Shown piece by piece: positions 22,556 to 31,311 of a DNA stretch of 33,148 nt. Origin of the DNA: Acidimicrobiales bacterium (GTDB lineage: Bacteria > Actinomycetota > Acidimicrobiia > Acidimicrobiales > GCA-2861595); contig DATAIT010000101.1 of the NCBI GenBank assembly GCA_036262515.1, positions 1 to 33,148 on the forward strand, in the 5' to 3' direction. Within the stretch, counting starts at the first letter, position 1; each line of letters starts with the position of its first letter. The translations under genes were made by a program, and so were the position numbers. The notes under the pieces were generated by a model that ran no database searches, was not told where the DNA came from, and saw only the letters and a program-made list of their open reading frames with translations.

Positions 22556-25500
22556 CGTCGGGGCGGCCGCCGACCGGGGATCGGGTGCCCTTGGGATCGC
22601 CGTCCTGTGCCAGCCGGAGCCGGGAGGCCAGCACACCTGCCACCACCCTGACGCCGGGCTGGCGGAGCATCTCGCTGTGGTCGCCCTCCAGCTGGATCCG
22701 CATGATCGGCCCCTCGTGGGTGCGACCCCAACCGAGGTCCCAGCTCCCGGCCGTCCAGCACGAGACCCACGTGCAGAACAGGTGCAGCGGGGCGGCGTAG
22801 CCCGACGGGTCGTAGTGCTTGGCGACCTCCATGGCGCTGTCCACGTCGAGCAGCCACGCGTCGTCCCACTCGGGCTCCTCCGGTGCAGGCAGGCGCTCGG
22901 CCCCTGAGCCGAAGCGATGACGTAGGCCGTGCTGCACCAGCCGTGCCGCCCGCCGGGGCCCGAGGCTGACGAGCCGGCGGGCGTGGAGCGCGGCGCGGCG
23001 GGCTCGGATCGAGCGGCCCTCGGCCCGCCTGAGCGCACTCGGCGATTCCCCGTCGAAGATGGCGAGGAACGCGATCGCGTCACCCGCGGCAGTGAGCTGC
23101 CGGGCGACCTCGTAGGCGAGGATGCCGCCGAACGAGTATCCGCAGAGGTGGTACGGCCCGGCGGGCTGCGCCCGCTTCATGACCGTCACGAGGCCGGCTG
23201 CGAGGCGCTCGATGCTGACGCGAGGGTCGAAGTGTCGGCCCGTACGCTCGGGCAGCAGGCCGAGCAGCGGCTGATCCGGACCGAGCACCTCCGTGAAGTG
23301 GCGGAGGGCGAGGATTCCGGCCTCGCCGGGATGGACGAAGAACAGCGGCGGCCGGGTGCCCTCGGCCTGCACGACCACCAATTGCGTGGTGCTGCTCGCC
23401 GCCAGGTTCTCCTCGCCCAGGACGGCGGCCAGGCGCGCGATGGTGTTGCCCCGCTCGAAGAAGGTGCTGAGCGTGGGACGCCGGTTGAACACCGACGCGA
23501 CCTCGGCCAGCATCTGGACGGCGAGGAGCGAGTCGCCGCCGAGGTCGAAGAAGTCGTCGCTCACGCCCACGTCCTCGGCGTCGAGGACGCGTCGCCAGAT
23601 GCCGACCAGGAGCTCCTCGACGTCGTTGCGAGCGGCCACCGAACCGGTGGCGCGGATCGGGCGCGGCAGCGCGGCGCGGTCGACCTTGCCGTGGACGGTC
23701 AGAGGTAGATGGTCGACGATCACGAACATCGACGGCACCATGTGCGAGGGGAGCAGGCGGGCGCTGTGTGCGTGCAGCTCCGATTCCGACGGCGGCCGGT
23801 CGCCGACGGGGACGACGTACCCGACGAGGTGGCGCGCCCGGCCGTCGCCCCACGCGACGACGGTGGTGTCCTTCACGCCCGGATGCTCGGCCAGCACCGA
23901 CTCCACCTCGCCGAGCTCGACCCGGAAGCCGCGCACCTTCACCTGGTCGTCCACCCGGCCGAGGAACTCGATGGCGCCATCGCTGCGGAACCGGCCGAGA
24001 TCGCCCGTACGGAACAGCCTGGCCCCCGAACGAGAGCTGAACGGGTCGGGGAGGAATCGCTCCGCCGTGAGGTCCGGCCGGTTGAGGTAGCCGAGTCCGA
24101 CACCGGCACCGCCGACGAAGAGCTCTCCTGGGACGCCCACCGGCACCGGCTCGAGATTCCGGTCCAGGAGATAGGTCCGGACGTTGTCCACCGGGCGGCC
24201 GATGGACGGCACGTCGCGTTCCCGCTCGGCGTCCCACGGTCGAACCCGTCCCGCGGTGGCGAGAACGGTGCACTCCGTCGGCCCGTAGTGGTTGACGAGG
24301 TCCACGGACCACCCCACCGAAGGACGCTTCCGCAACCGGTCGCCTCCCGTCAGCAGGGTTCGGAGGCGCCCGTTGGCGGGCACGGGCCGGTCGATGACGA
24401 GCTCGGCCACCGGCGTCGGAAGGAACGTGACGGTGACGCCGGCGGTCGCGAACCAGTCCCACAGCAGCTCCGGCGAGGCACGCGTCTCCTGGTCGGGCAC
24501 GTGGACAGAGGCACCGGCGGCGAGATACGGCCAGAGCTCCCACGCCGACGCGTCGAAGCCGACGGAGGCCACCAGCGAGGCGTGGTCGTCGACGCCGACG
24601 GCGTACGCGCGCCGGTGCCACGTGACCAGGTTCATCAGGCTCCTGTGGGTGACGACGGAGCCCTTCGGCCGCCCCGTCGATCCCGAGGTGTAGATGACGT
24701 ACGCCGGGTCGTCGGGACGCGGTGGGGCAATCGAATCGTCGGGGCCGCCGAGCGCCGCCGCCTGGATCTCGGCATCGTCGCGGCCGATGCTCACGATCCT
24801 GCACCCGATGTCGGGAACGGCCCCGAGGAGGTGGTCCTGGGTGAGGAGGATGCGGGCGGCGGCGTCTTCCAGCACGTAGGCGAGCCGCTCCGACGGGTAG
24901 CCGGCGTCGAGCGGGACGTAGGCAGCGCCCGCCTCGAGCACAGCCAGGAGAGCGACCACGAGGTCGCTGCTCCGGTCCATGCACACGGCGACGAGGTCCC
25001 CGCGTCCTGCGCCGGACCGGTGCAGGAACGCGGCCAGGCGTCCGGCCCGCGCCCGGACCTCGCCGTACGTCAGACCACCGCCTCCGTCGACGACGGCGAG
25101 GCGCTCGGGCGCGACCTCGGCCACCTGGGCCACAACGGTGGTGTCCTCGGGGAAGGGAGTGTCGGTCTCGTTCCACTCGACGAGGACCAGCCGGCGTTCG
25201 TCGTCGGACAGGATCGGCAGTCGGGCGACCGGGCCCGCCGGAGGGACGGACCCGCTGTCGAGCAGGGCGCGCAGGTGGCCCATCATGCGGGAGACGGTGG
25301 GCGGATCGAAGATCGAGGCAGCACCCTCGAGCGTCATCTCCATCCTTCCTGCCGAGTCGTCGACCTGCAGGACGAGGTCGGGTTCGGCGTCGTCCACCGT
25401 GTCGTTTTCGGCTGCCCGGCGCGCGTTCCCTGCGGCGAGGGACGAGTGGAGTGACGAACCCACCTCTACGTGGAGCACGTGTTGAGACCCATCCGGAGGC

Positions 25501-25928
25501 GACGGGTTCGCCTGCCGGAAGGCGCGCTCCGTGTCGATCACCACCTCGACGAACGACGCATCGGGATCCGGTTCGCCGATCTCGATCCGCTGGCGGCGAA
25601 CCGAGGCAGCGAGGGCGGGGCGGGGTCGTTCGTCGGGTGTGAGGAAGGCCACCAGGCGGAGGTCCCCGTCGTTGCCGTATCGACGCAACAGGACGGAGAA
25701 GGCGGCGAGGACGACGGTGAGGGGCGTCGACTCCGTCTCCGAGGCCAGCTGCACGAGTCCGTCCGCCGTGCGTCCGTCGACGCACGCCGCTTCGCGCCAT
25801 CGCTCCCTGCCCGCCTTCGCCCACGGCCGATCTTTGGGCAGGTGGACGAACGACGAGACCTCCTCCGCCGTGTCCACCGATGCCAGGCCGACCTCCCGCG
25901 TCGCACCCGGCTCGCGGCCATCTGCCAT
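22536..25928 (-). CDS. Single-module NRPS: partial condensation, adenylation, carrier, thioesterase
   Basis: 1130 residues from ATG 25928. Residues ~30-230 resemble only the C-terminal half of a condensation domain; the HHxxxDG motif is absent. Residues ~260-755 are an adenylation domain with [11 protein letters not shown] (413-423), NHYGPTE and K748 in VHGKVDR. The specificity residues, read by eye against GrsA, are DAWFLGHVLK, close to codes for hydrophobic residues such as Leu. A carrier domain has S800 (LGGDSLL). A type-I thioesterase ends the protein, with S932 (GYSFGG) and H in EGDHSEML. It should load one amino acid and release it alone. It is divergent from bioB and no other biosynthetic gene is adjacent. 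Confidence 0.9.
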   Translation of the reverse strand: MADGREPGATREVGLASVDTAEEVSSFVHLPKDRPWAKAGRERWREAACVDGRTADGLVQLASETESTPLTVVLAAFSVLLRRYGNDGDLRLVAFLTPDERPRPALAASVRRQRIEIGEPDPDASFVEVVIDTERAFRQANPSPPDGSQHVLHVEVGSSLHSSLAAGNARRAAENDTVDDAEPDLVLQVDDSAGRMEMTLEGAASIFDPPTVSRMMGHLRALLDSGSVPPAGPVARLPILSDDERRLVLVEWNETDTPFPEDTTVVAQVAEVAPERLAVVDGGGGLTYGEVRARAGRLAAFLHRSGAGRGDLVAVCMDRSSDLVVALLAVLEAGAAYVPLDAGYPSERLAYVLEDAAARILLTQDHLLGAVPDIGCRIVSIGRDDAEIQAAALGGPDDSIAPPRPDDPAYVIYTSGSTGRPKGSVVTHRSLMNLVTWHRRAYAVGVDDHASLVASVGFDASAWELWPYLAAGASVHVPDQETRASPELLWDWFATAGVTVTFLPTPVAELVIDRPVPANGRLRTLLTGGDRLRKRPSVGWSVDLVNHYGPTECTVLATAGRVRPWDAERERDVPSIGRPVDNVRTYLLDRNLEPVPVGVPGELFVGGAGVGLGYLNRPDLTAERFLPDPFSSRSGARLFRTGDLGRFRSDGAIEFLGRVDDQVKVRGFRVELGEVESVLAEHPGVKDTTVVAWGDGRARHLVGYVVPVGDRPPSESELHAHSARLLPSHMVPSMFVIVDHLPLTVHGKVDRAALPRPIRATGSVAARNDVEELLVGIWRRVLDAEDVGVSDDFFDLGGDSLLAVQMLAEVASVFNRRPTLSTFFERGNTIARLAAVLGEENLAASSTTQLVVVQAEGTRPPLFFVHPGEAGILALRHFTEVLGPDQPLLGLLPERTGRHFDPRVSIERLAAGLVTVMKRAQPAGPYHLCGYSFGGILAYEVARQLTAAGDAIAFLAIFDGESPSALRRAEGRSIRARRAALHARRLVSLGPRRAARLVQHGLRHRFGSGAERLPAPEEPEWDDAWLLDVDSAMEVAKHYDPSGYAAPLHLFCTWVSCWTAGSWDLGWGRTHEGPIMRIQLEGDHSEMLRQPGVRVVAGVLASRLRLAQDGDPKGTRSPVGGRPDVSDRLP

Positions 25929-25934
25929 CCCATA

Positions 25935-25940
25935 AGGGTA
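25935..25940 (-). promoter_or_regulatory. -10 box TACCCT of the NRPS gene, leaderless-type
   Basis: TACCCT on the minus strand ends 6 bases before ATG 25928. The inverted repeat at 25941-25953 touches its upstream edge. Confidence 0.5.
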
Positions 25941-25953
25941 GAACGGCTCGTTC
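25941..25953. promoter_or_regulatory. Inverted repeat GAACG-N3-CGTTC, candidate operator shared by NRPS and bioB
   Basis: A perfect 13-bp inverted repeat in the 65-bp divergent spacer. The same arms, with a 4-base spacer, lie before the HEAT-bioA-bioF/D operon at 31055-31068. Its contact with the NRPS -10 box means a bound protein would block that promoter. A second palindrome, CCGGCGC-G-GCGCCGG, lies at 25966-25980. Confidence 0.5.
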
Positions 25954-25980
25954 GGGGTGCCGGTCCCGGCGCGGCGCCGG

Positions 25981-25986
25981 TAGTTT
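25981..25986 (+). promoter_or_regulatory. -10 box TAGTTT of bioB, leaderless-type
   Basis: TAGTTT ends 7 bases before the GTG start of bioB at 25994, with no Shine-Dalgarno between. A GC palindrome at 25966-25980 abuts it. Confidence 0.5.
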
Positions 25987-25993
25987 CACCCGC

Positions 25994-26998
25994 GTGAGCT
26001 CCGCCCGACCGCTCCTTGCCTCGATCTCGACCGCCCTCCTCGACGAGGGACGCCAGCTCGCTCCCGAGGAGCTGCTAGACGTGGCGGGGATCCCTGATTC
26101 GGCGATCCCGTCCCTTGCCGCGCTGGCCCACGAGGTGCGGTTGGCGTGGTGCGGACCGGACGTGGAGGTCGAGGGAATCCTGTCGGCCCGCACCGGCGGT
26201 TGCCCGGAGGACTGCAGTTTCTGCAGCCAATCGGCGCGCTTCGAGTCACCGGTGGTGGCCACGCCCCTTCTCGACGCGGCGTCTGTCCTCGCCGCGGCCA
26301 GGGAGACGGCGGCGCTCGGTGCGTCGGAGTTCTGCATCGTGCTGGCCGTCCGCGGTCCCGACGAGCGGACGATGGGCCGGCTCGAGGAGCTGGTGCCGAT
26401 GGTGAGGCGGGAGACCGGCCTGGACGTGGCCGTCAGCGCCGGGATCCTCGACCGGTCGCAGGCGGCCAGGCTGGCCGCCGCTGGCACCCACCGCTACAAC
26501 CACAACCTCGAGACGGCCCGCTCGTTCTTCACCCAGGTCGTCACCACGCATACATGGGAGGAGCGGTTCGACACCTGCACCCTGGTCCACGCCGCCGGGA
26601 TGCAGTTGTGCTGCGGTGTTCTCCTCGGCATGGGCGAGAGCCGGGATCAGCGCCTGGAGCTGCTGGAGCAGCTGCGGGCGGTGGATCCCGTCGAGGTCCC
26701 GGTCAACTTCCTGAACCCGCGACCGGGGACGCCGCTCGCCAAGCGCTCCCCGGTGGAGCCGCTGGAAGCCATCCGCTGGATCGCCCTGTTCCGCCTCGCC
26801 CTGCCCGGGGTCATTCTCCGCTACGCAGGTGGTCGGGAGATCACCCTTCGCGACCTCCAGGCCATGGGCATGACGGCCGGGATCAATGCCCTCATCGTCG
26901 GCAACTACCTCACCACGCTCGGGCGTCCACCGGCCGACGACCTGGCCATGCTGGCGGACCTGCGGATGCCGGTGGCCTCGCTGTCGAAGGTGCTCTGA
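25994..26998 (+). CDS. bioB: Biotin synthase BioB
   Basis: 334 residues from GTG 25994. The radical-SAM cluster motif is C70-PED-C74-SF-C77, followed by [11 protein letters not shown]. Further BioB marks are [53 protein letters not shown] and [34 protein letters not shown]. The enzyme inserts sulfur into dethiobiotin, the last step of biotin synthesis. It uses a second [2Fe-2S] cluster as sulfur donor, whose ligand cysteines and Arg (R of LRYAGGRE) are visible. The bsaP gene follows 5 bases after the stop. The other biotin genes converge on this pair from the opposite strand. Confidence 0.96.
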   Translation: MSSARPLLASISTALLDEGRQLAPEELLDVAGIPDSAIPSLAALAHEVRLAWCGPDVEVEGILSARTGGCPEDCSFCSQSARFESPVVATPLLDAASVLAAARETAALGASEFCIVLAVRGPDERTMGRLEELVPMVRRETGLDVAVSAGILDRSQAARLAAAGTHRYNHNLETARSFFTQVVTTHTWEERFDTCTLVHAAGMQLCCGVLLGMGESRDQRLELLEQLRAVDPVEVPVNFLNPRPGTPLAKRSPVEPLEAIRWIALFRLALPGVILRYAGGREITLRDLQAMGMTAGINALIVGNYLTTLGRPPADDLAMLADLRMPVASLSKVL

Positions 26999-27003
26999 CC
27001 GAC

Positions 27004-27204
27004 ATGGCCGCCGATCCGGTCCACTGCGACGGCTGCGGTGGCCCGGCCGAGAGGTGCGACGGGTCGTGCCGCTCCGCGCTCGACCCGCCGCGCCACTGCC
27101 CGGCGTGCGGACTCCGGATGGTCGTCCAGGTGACCCCCTCCGGGTGGACGGCGCGCTGCCGGGACCATCCTCAGCTGTCGAGTCGAGGCCTCACCACTCG
27201 CTGA
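27004..27204 (+). CDS. bsaP: Biotin synthase auxiliary protein BsaP
   Basis: 66 residues from ATG 27004, 5 bases after bioB. The protein is rich in cysteine: C8, C11, C18, C22, C32, C35 and C52, with H55 near the last. The run PPRHCPACGLRMVVQVTP plus GWTARC matches my memory of BsaP, a small Fe-S or metal-binding protein encoded next to bioB in mycobacteria and needed there for BioB turnover. The last 14 bases overlap the 3' end of bioF/bioD on the other strand. It is short and could be missed by gene callers. Identification rests on sequence memory plus position. Confidence 0.88.
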   Translation: MAADPVHCDGCGGPAERCDGSCRSALDPPRHCPACGLRMVVQVTPSGWTARCRDHPQLSSRGLTTR

Positions 27205-29059
27205 CGCGTCTGCTCGGAGGCGCCAGCGCGTGGACGAGGCCGTCGATGGTGGTCACCAGGCGCAGCCGAGAGCGCTTCTCGAGCCAATCGGCGTTCCCGG
27301 CGTGGACGGGGTCGTCCGGCCGGTAGCGGTTGAGGAAGACCACGGGCCGACGCGGGAGGGCGGCGGCGCAGAGGAGAACGGCGTTGATCGCGCCCAACCC
27401 GGCGTCGGCCACCAGCACCACGTCGTCGGGTCGGAGGGCGCACGCGAGATGGACGTTGTCGGCGTCGGCGGCCAGCGGGGAGCGGGGTCCACCCGCGCCC
27501 TCCACCAGGCCGACGTCGGTACCCGGTGGCCAGCGAAGTTCGGCGACCAGGTCGCCGAGGGTGAACGGGGCCAGGCCAAGGGCCTCGGCCGCCATCGGAG
27601 GGGCCATTTCGGCGGCGAGCCACCGGTGGGGAGGGCACACGTCGCCGACCGCCTCGCCGGTCGCCGCAGCCAGGACGTCGGCGTCGGTGGCGTGGGATCC
27701 CGGTTGGTGGGACTGGACCGGCTTGCGGACCGCCGTCGACGAACCGTGCCGGCGCAGGCCCCAGGCCAGGGATGCCGTCACCCAGGTCTTCCCGACGCCC
27801 GTCCCCGTTCCCAGCACGAGCACCAACCGGCGTGGTCGGCCCGTCGGCGCTCGGGAATCGGGACGACGGGGGGCCCGGGCCTGCGTGGCAGCGGCCGCGG
27901 CAGCCGGCCGCCCGGGTCGCAGGCCCCGCAGGCCGCGCAGGGCAGCGGCCAGGCGCTCGACGTGCTCGGATGTGTGGGCCGCAGTCAGCGAGATCCTCAG
28001 CCTCGACGTGCCCGGCGCGACGGTGGGCGGGCGGATGGCGGGCACGAGGAGTCCCCGCTCCAACAGCTCGGCCGACGCGGCCAGCGCCGCCTCCTCGTCC
28101 CCGATCATCACCGGGATGATCGGGCTGGGATGGCCCGGGACGAGGCGGTCGACGTGTTGGCGGAGCCGGGCTCGCAAGGCGTCGCCCTCCGGGGAGCAGA
28201 CGACACGCACGGCGGCGAGCGCGGCGGCCGAGTCGGCAGGTGTCGACGCGGTGGTGAAGACGAACGAACGGGCCCGCTGGACGACGAGGTCGCAGAGGGC
28301 GGCGGGGCCGGCGACGAAGCCGCCGAGGGCGCCGAGCGTCTTGGAGAGCGTCCCGACCCACAGCCAATGGTCGCGGTGCCCGGCCGGCGGGCGCTCGAGC
28401 ACGCCATGGGCGTCGTCGACGACCAGCAGGGCGCCTGCTTCGGCGCACAGCGCCGACAGCTCGTCCAGCGGAGCGACGTCGCCGTCCATCGAGAACACCG
28501 ACTCGGTCACCACCGCCACCCGCCCGGGTGCGGCGAGGATGGCCCGCTCGACGGCATCCACGTCGCCGTGCGGAGTCACCACGACCTCGGCGCGCGACAG
28601 CCTGCAGCCGTCCACGATCGACGCGTGGTTCAGCCCGTCGCTGATGATCGTGACACCCGGTCCTCCCACCGTCTGGAGCACCCCGACGTTGGCGGCGTAC
28701 CCGGTGGGAAAGAGGACGGCCGCCTCGGTGCCCTTCCAAGCCGCCAGCTCGACCTCGAGCCGCCGGTGCAGCGGCCGGGCGCCGGCGACCAACCGGGCCG
28801 ACCCTGCGCCCGTGCCCCAGCGGTCGACGGCGTCGCGGGCGGCGGCCACGACCTCGGGGTGGCGGGTGAGGCCGAGGTAGTCGTTGGACGCGAAGGACAC
28901 CACCGCGGTCCGGCCGCCGTCTGCACTCGGGTCGCCGGATTCGCCGGCGGGGAGCCCGACGACGGGTCCGGGCCCGTCCAGGTCCCGAACCGTGCGCCAC
29001 CGGCCGGCGGCCCGTATCCGGGTGGCCTCGCCGTCGGCCCAGGCCGCCCAGCCGTCCAT
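27191..29059 (-). CDS. bioF/bioD: Fused BioF-BioD: 8-amino-7-oxononanoate synthase and dethiobiotin synthetase
   Basis: 622 residues in one uninterrupted frame. Residues 1-380 are BioF: FASNDYLGLTRHPEV, GTGAGSARLVAGARPLHRRLE, VVDDAHGVL (213-221) and the PLP lysine K240 in WVGTLSKTLGALGG. An Ala/Arg/Pro linker covers ~381-409. Residues 410-622 are BioD: P-loop GTGTGVGKT (417-425), KPVQSH and VEGAGGPRSPLA. BioF joins pimeloyl thioester to alanine; BioD closes the ureido ring. They are not consecutive, since BioA acts between them, and bioA lies 11 bases upstream. ATG 29059 is the start. No frameshift is needed to join the parts. Confidence 0.93.
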   Translation of the reverse strand: MDGWAAWADGEATRIRAAGRWRTVRDLDGPGPVVGLPAGESGDPSADGGRTAVVSFASNDYLGLTRHPEVVAAARDAVDRWGTGAGSARLVAGARPLHRRLEVELAAWKGTEAAVLFPTGYAANVGVLQTVGGPGVTIISDGLNHASIVDGCRLSRAEVVVTPHGDVDAVERAILAAPGRVAVVTESVFSMDGDVAPLDELSALCAEAGALLVVDDAHGVLERPPAGHRDHWLWVGTLSKTLGALGGFVAGPAALCDLVVQRARSFVFTTASTPADSAAALAAVRVVCSPEGDALRARLRQHVDRLVPGHPSPIIPVMIGDEEAALAASAELLERGLLVPAIRPPTVAPGTSRLRISLTAAHTSEHVERLAAALRGLRGLRPGRPAAAAAATQARAPRRPDSRAPTGRPRRLVLVLGTGTGVGKTWVTASLAWGLRRHGSSTAVRKPVQSHQPGSHATDADVLAAATGEAVGDVCPPHRWLAAEMAPPMAAEALGLAPFTLGDLVAELRWPPGTDVGLVEGAGGPRSPLAADADNVHLACALRPDDVVLVADAGLGAINAVLLCAAALPRRPVVFLNRYRPDDPVHAGNADWLEKRSRLRLVTTIDGLVHALAPPSRRVSEW

Positions 29060-29070
29060 TCAGGCGTCCA

Positions 29071-30363
29071 TCAGCCGGCGGCCACCTCGGCCAGCGCGGC
29101 GACCAGCACGTCGACGATGCGGTCGATCTCAACGGCGGTGATCGTGAGTGGCGGGACGATGACCACCACGTCGCCCAGAGGGCGCAGCAGCACTCCGCGG
29201 CGCACGGCCGCGGCGCAGACCCGCCGTCCCCGTCGGGCCCCGGAACGCGGGAGCAGCTCCACGCCGGCCATCAGGCCCTGGACGCGCACATCGTGCACCT
29301 CCGGTCTCGGCCGGACGCGTTCGTCGAGGCGGTCCGTGAGCTGGGCCGACCGAGCGGCCACGTTGGCGAGCACATCGCCCTCCTCCAGGAGGCGGAGGTG
29401 ACGCAGGGCGACGGCGGCGGCGAGGGCATTGCCGCCGTAGGAGTGCCCGTGGAGGAAGGTGCGCGGCCCGGGGTCGTCGCCCAGGAACGCGTCGAAGATG
29501 CGGCCCGACGCGACCGTGGCCGACATCGGCAGGTAGCCGCCCGTGAGCCCCTTGCCGAGGCACAGGAGGTCGGGCCGGAGGTTGGCCCGGCTGGACGCGA
29601 ACAGCGTGCCCGTGCGGCCGAACCCCGTCGCCACCTCGTCGCAGATCAACAGCACGTCGTGGGCCCGGCATGCCTCCCCGAGCTTGCCGAAGTCGTCGGG
29701 CGCAGCCATGAGCATCCCTGCCGCTCCCTGCACGAGCGGCTCGAGTACCACCGCAGTCAGCTCGGCTGCATGCTCGGAGACCATGGCGGCGGCCACCTCG
29801 AGGGCGGCGGGATCGGCGAAGCTGGGCGCCCGGAGGACGGGGAAGCGCAGCGGATCGTAGAGGTCGGCACCGAAGCCGGACCCGCCCAATGAGAGTGCGC
29901 CGATGCTGTCCCCGTGGTAGCCGGCTTCGAAGGCGAGGAACGACCGGCGTTCCGGGTGTCCCTCGTTGACGCGCAACTGGAATGCCAGCTTCAGCGCCTG
30001 CTCGACCGCCGATGCGCCGTCCGAGGCGAACACGAGATGGGGCCGGTCGACCGGCACCACGGTGGCGAGCGCCTCGGCAAGCTCGGTGACGACGACGTTG
30101 CCGTGGCCGAGCAGGGTCGAGTGGGCGACGCGCCCGAGCTGCTCGCGCAACGCCTGATCCAGCTCGGCGACCAGGTGACCGAGGGTCGAGACCCACAGCG
30201 ACGAGATGGCGTCGAGGTAGCGCTTGCCGTCGACGTCGATGAGCTCGTGGCCCTCGGCCCGCTCCACCATCACCGGCTCCTCGTCGAGGAATGCCGCCAT
30301 CTGCGTGAAACCGTGCCAGACGACGGCGGCGTCCCGCTTGGCCCAGGACGCGCTGCTAGCCAA
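29071..30363 (-). CDS. bioA: Adenosylmethionine-8-amino-7-oxononanoate aminotransferase BioA
   Basis: 430 residues. Motifs of the class-III aminotransferase BioA are VVWHGFTQM, SSLWVSTLGH, SDGASAVEQALKLA, AGYHGDSIGALSLGG, LEPLVQGAAGM, CDEVATGFGRTG (D242 for PLP) and K271 in CLGKGLTGGYLPMSAT. The enzyme makes diaminopelargonate, using S-adenosylmethionine as amino donor. The conserved VWHGFTQ lies before the first ATG (30300), so translation must begin upstream. TTG 30363 is the only usable codon, and it overlaps the end of the HEAT gene by 8 bases. Coupling to that gene would explain the weak start. Confidence 0.94.
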   Translation of the reverse strand: MASSASWAKRDAAVVWHGFTQMAAFLDEEPVMVERAEGHELIDVDGKRYLDAISSLWVSTLGHLVAELDQALREQLGRVAHSTLLGHGNVVVTELAEALATVVPVDRPHLVFASDGASAVEQALKLAFQLRVNEGHPERRSFLAFEAGYHGDSIGALSLGGSGFGADLYDPLRFPVLRAPSFADPAALEVAAAMVSEHAAELTAVVLEPLVQGAAGMLMAAPDDFGKLGEACRAHDVLLICDEVATGFGRTGTLFASSRANLRPDLLCLGKGLTGGYLPMSATVASGRIFDAFLGDDPGPRTFLHGHSYGGNALAAAVALRHLRLLEEGDVLANVAARSAQLTDRLDERVRPRPEVHDVRVQGLMAGVELLPRSGARRGRRVCAAAVRRGVLLRPLGDVVVIVPPLTITAVEIDRIVDVLVAALAEVAAG

Positions 30364-31054
30364 GGTCGCTGCCCCCGTACTCCCCGACAGGGAGCCAGGC
30401 GTCGTCACCGGCATCGGCGAGCAGGTCCTCGGCCGCCTGACGGACCTGCCAGTCGCGATCGCCGAGCGCCCGCCGGAGTGCCGCCTCCACATCGGGTCCC
30501 TCGAACGGGGCCAGGGCCAGCACGGCCCGGCGTCGGACGGCCGGCTTGTCGGCCGTGGCGGCCAGGATGGCGGGCAAGCCGCCGGGATCGCCCAATGCAC
30601 CGAGGGCGGCGACGGCCGCTTCCCGGCACAGGGCGTCGCCGTGCGTGTTCGCCACCTCGGCCAGCGCCTCCACCACGCCGGCCACCCGTGCCCGCTCGCC
30701 CAGTGCCCAGGCGGCCGCCTCCACCACCATGGCGTCGCTATCGGAGAGCACCGGCACCAGGTCGACGGCCGGAACCGCCACGGCCACGGCGCAGGCCCGC
30801 CGGCGCACGAGGGGGTCCGGGTCGTCCAGCGCGCCGGCCACGTCGGCGGCCGCGGCCTGGCCCAGTCTGGCCAGGGCGGCGAGGGCGGACCCCCGGACCC
30901 TTGCCGACGGGTCCCCGAGCAACGCTCGCGCCTCGACATCGCCGCCCGCCGAGCGGTGGCCTGCCGATGCCGCCATGCCGCGACGGCGGGCCTCGTCGGC
31001 GGACGGCGGGACGGGCGCTGCGGGTGCCGACGGTTCCCCGGGACCCGGGCTCAC
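30356..31054 (-). CDS. HEAT-repeat protein, first gene of the biotin operon
   Basis: 232 residues from GTG 31054. After ~50 Pro/Ala-rich residues, about six HEAT/PBS-lyase-type repeats of ~30 residues run to the end: ALLGDPSARVRGSALAALARLG, ALDDPDPLVRRRACAVAVAV, LSDSDAMVVEAAAWALGERA, TADKPAVRRRAVLALAPFEG and ALGDRDWQVRQAAEDLLADAG. Such scaffolds bind proteins and have no catalytic site. It overlaps bioA by 8 bases and so is translated with it; a role in biotin metabolism is inferred only from that. The start is uncertain; a GGGAG lies 6 bases before the GTG, inside an inverted repeat. No pimeloyl-forming gene (bioC, bioH, bioW, bioI) is present. Confidence 0.75.
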   Translation of the reverse strand: MSPGPGEPSAPAAPVPPSADEARRRGMAASAGHRSAGGDVEARALLGDPSARVRGSALAALARLGQAAAADVAGALDDPDPLVRRRACAVAVAVPAVDLVPVLSDSDAMVVEAAAWALGERARVAGVVEALAEVANTHGDALCREAAVAALGALGDPGGLPAILAATADKPAVRRRAVLALAPFEGPDVEAALRRALGDRDWQVRQAAEDLLADAGDDAWLPVGEYGGSDLG

Positions 31055-31068
31055 GAACGCTCCCGTTC
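31055..31068. promoter_or_regulatory. Inverted repeat GAACG-N4-CGTTC before the HEAT-bioA operon
   Basis: The arms equal those of the repeat between the NRPS and bioB; the spacer is one base longer. It touches the GTG start at 31054. In the transcript the loop is GGAG, so it could also be an RNA hairpin showing or hiding the ribosome binding site. Confidence 0.4.
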
Positions 31069-31127
31069 CGGGACGATGGGCTGGACGCGTCGGGGTTCGG
31101 GATGCATCGGCGTGAGGAACTGCGCCG

Positions 31128-31151
31128 GGGCCCGCGCCTGATCGCGGGCCC
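31128..31151. other. 9-bp inverted repeat in the HEAT / sortase divergent spacer
   Basis: Arms GGGCCCGCG and CGCGGGCCC around CCTGAT. The 257-bp spacer (31055-31311) shows no open frame supported by composition and no clear promoter pair. Two more GC-rich repeats lie near 31170-31200. Confidence 0.3.
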
Positions 31152-31311
31152 ACGCGCACGGGAGTGGCGGGCGGCCGGCGAGGCGCGGCCGGCAGGCTGC
31201 GACGAACCGCCGGAGGCCGTCGAATCGGTCGCCCGATGTGGGCCGGAAGGCGGCTTTCGCGGCCTTGGGGTGGGGTTGCCGGCAGTCAGGAATGATGCAC
31301 ACTGTTGCACC

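Noticed and set aside
23080..26487. A 1135-codon minus-strand frame overlapping the NRPS and bioB
   Set aside because: It is the frame-shifted shadow of the NRPS; Arg/Pro-rich without domains, while the neighbouring frame has every NRPS motif.
31055..31311. Possible short gene or small RNA in the HEAT/sortase spacer
   Set aside because: Only GC-rich repeats were seen; no frame with real-gene composition and no promoter pair.
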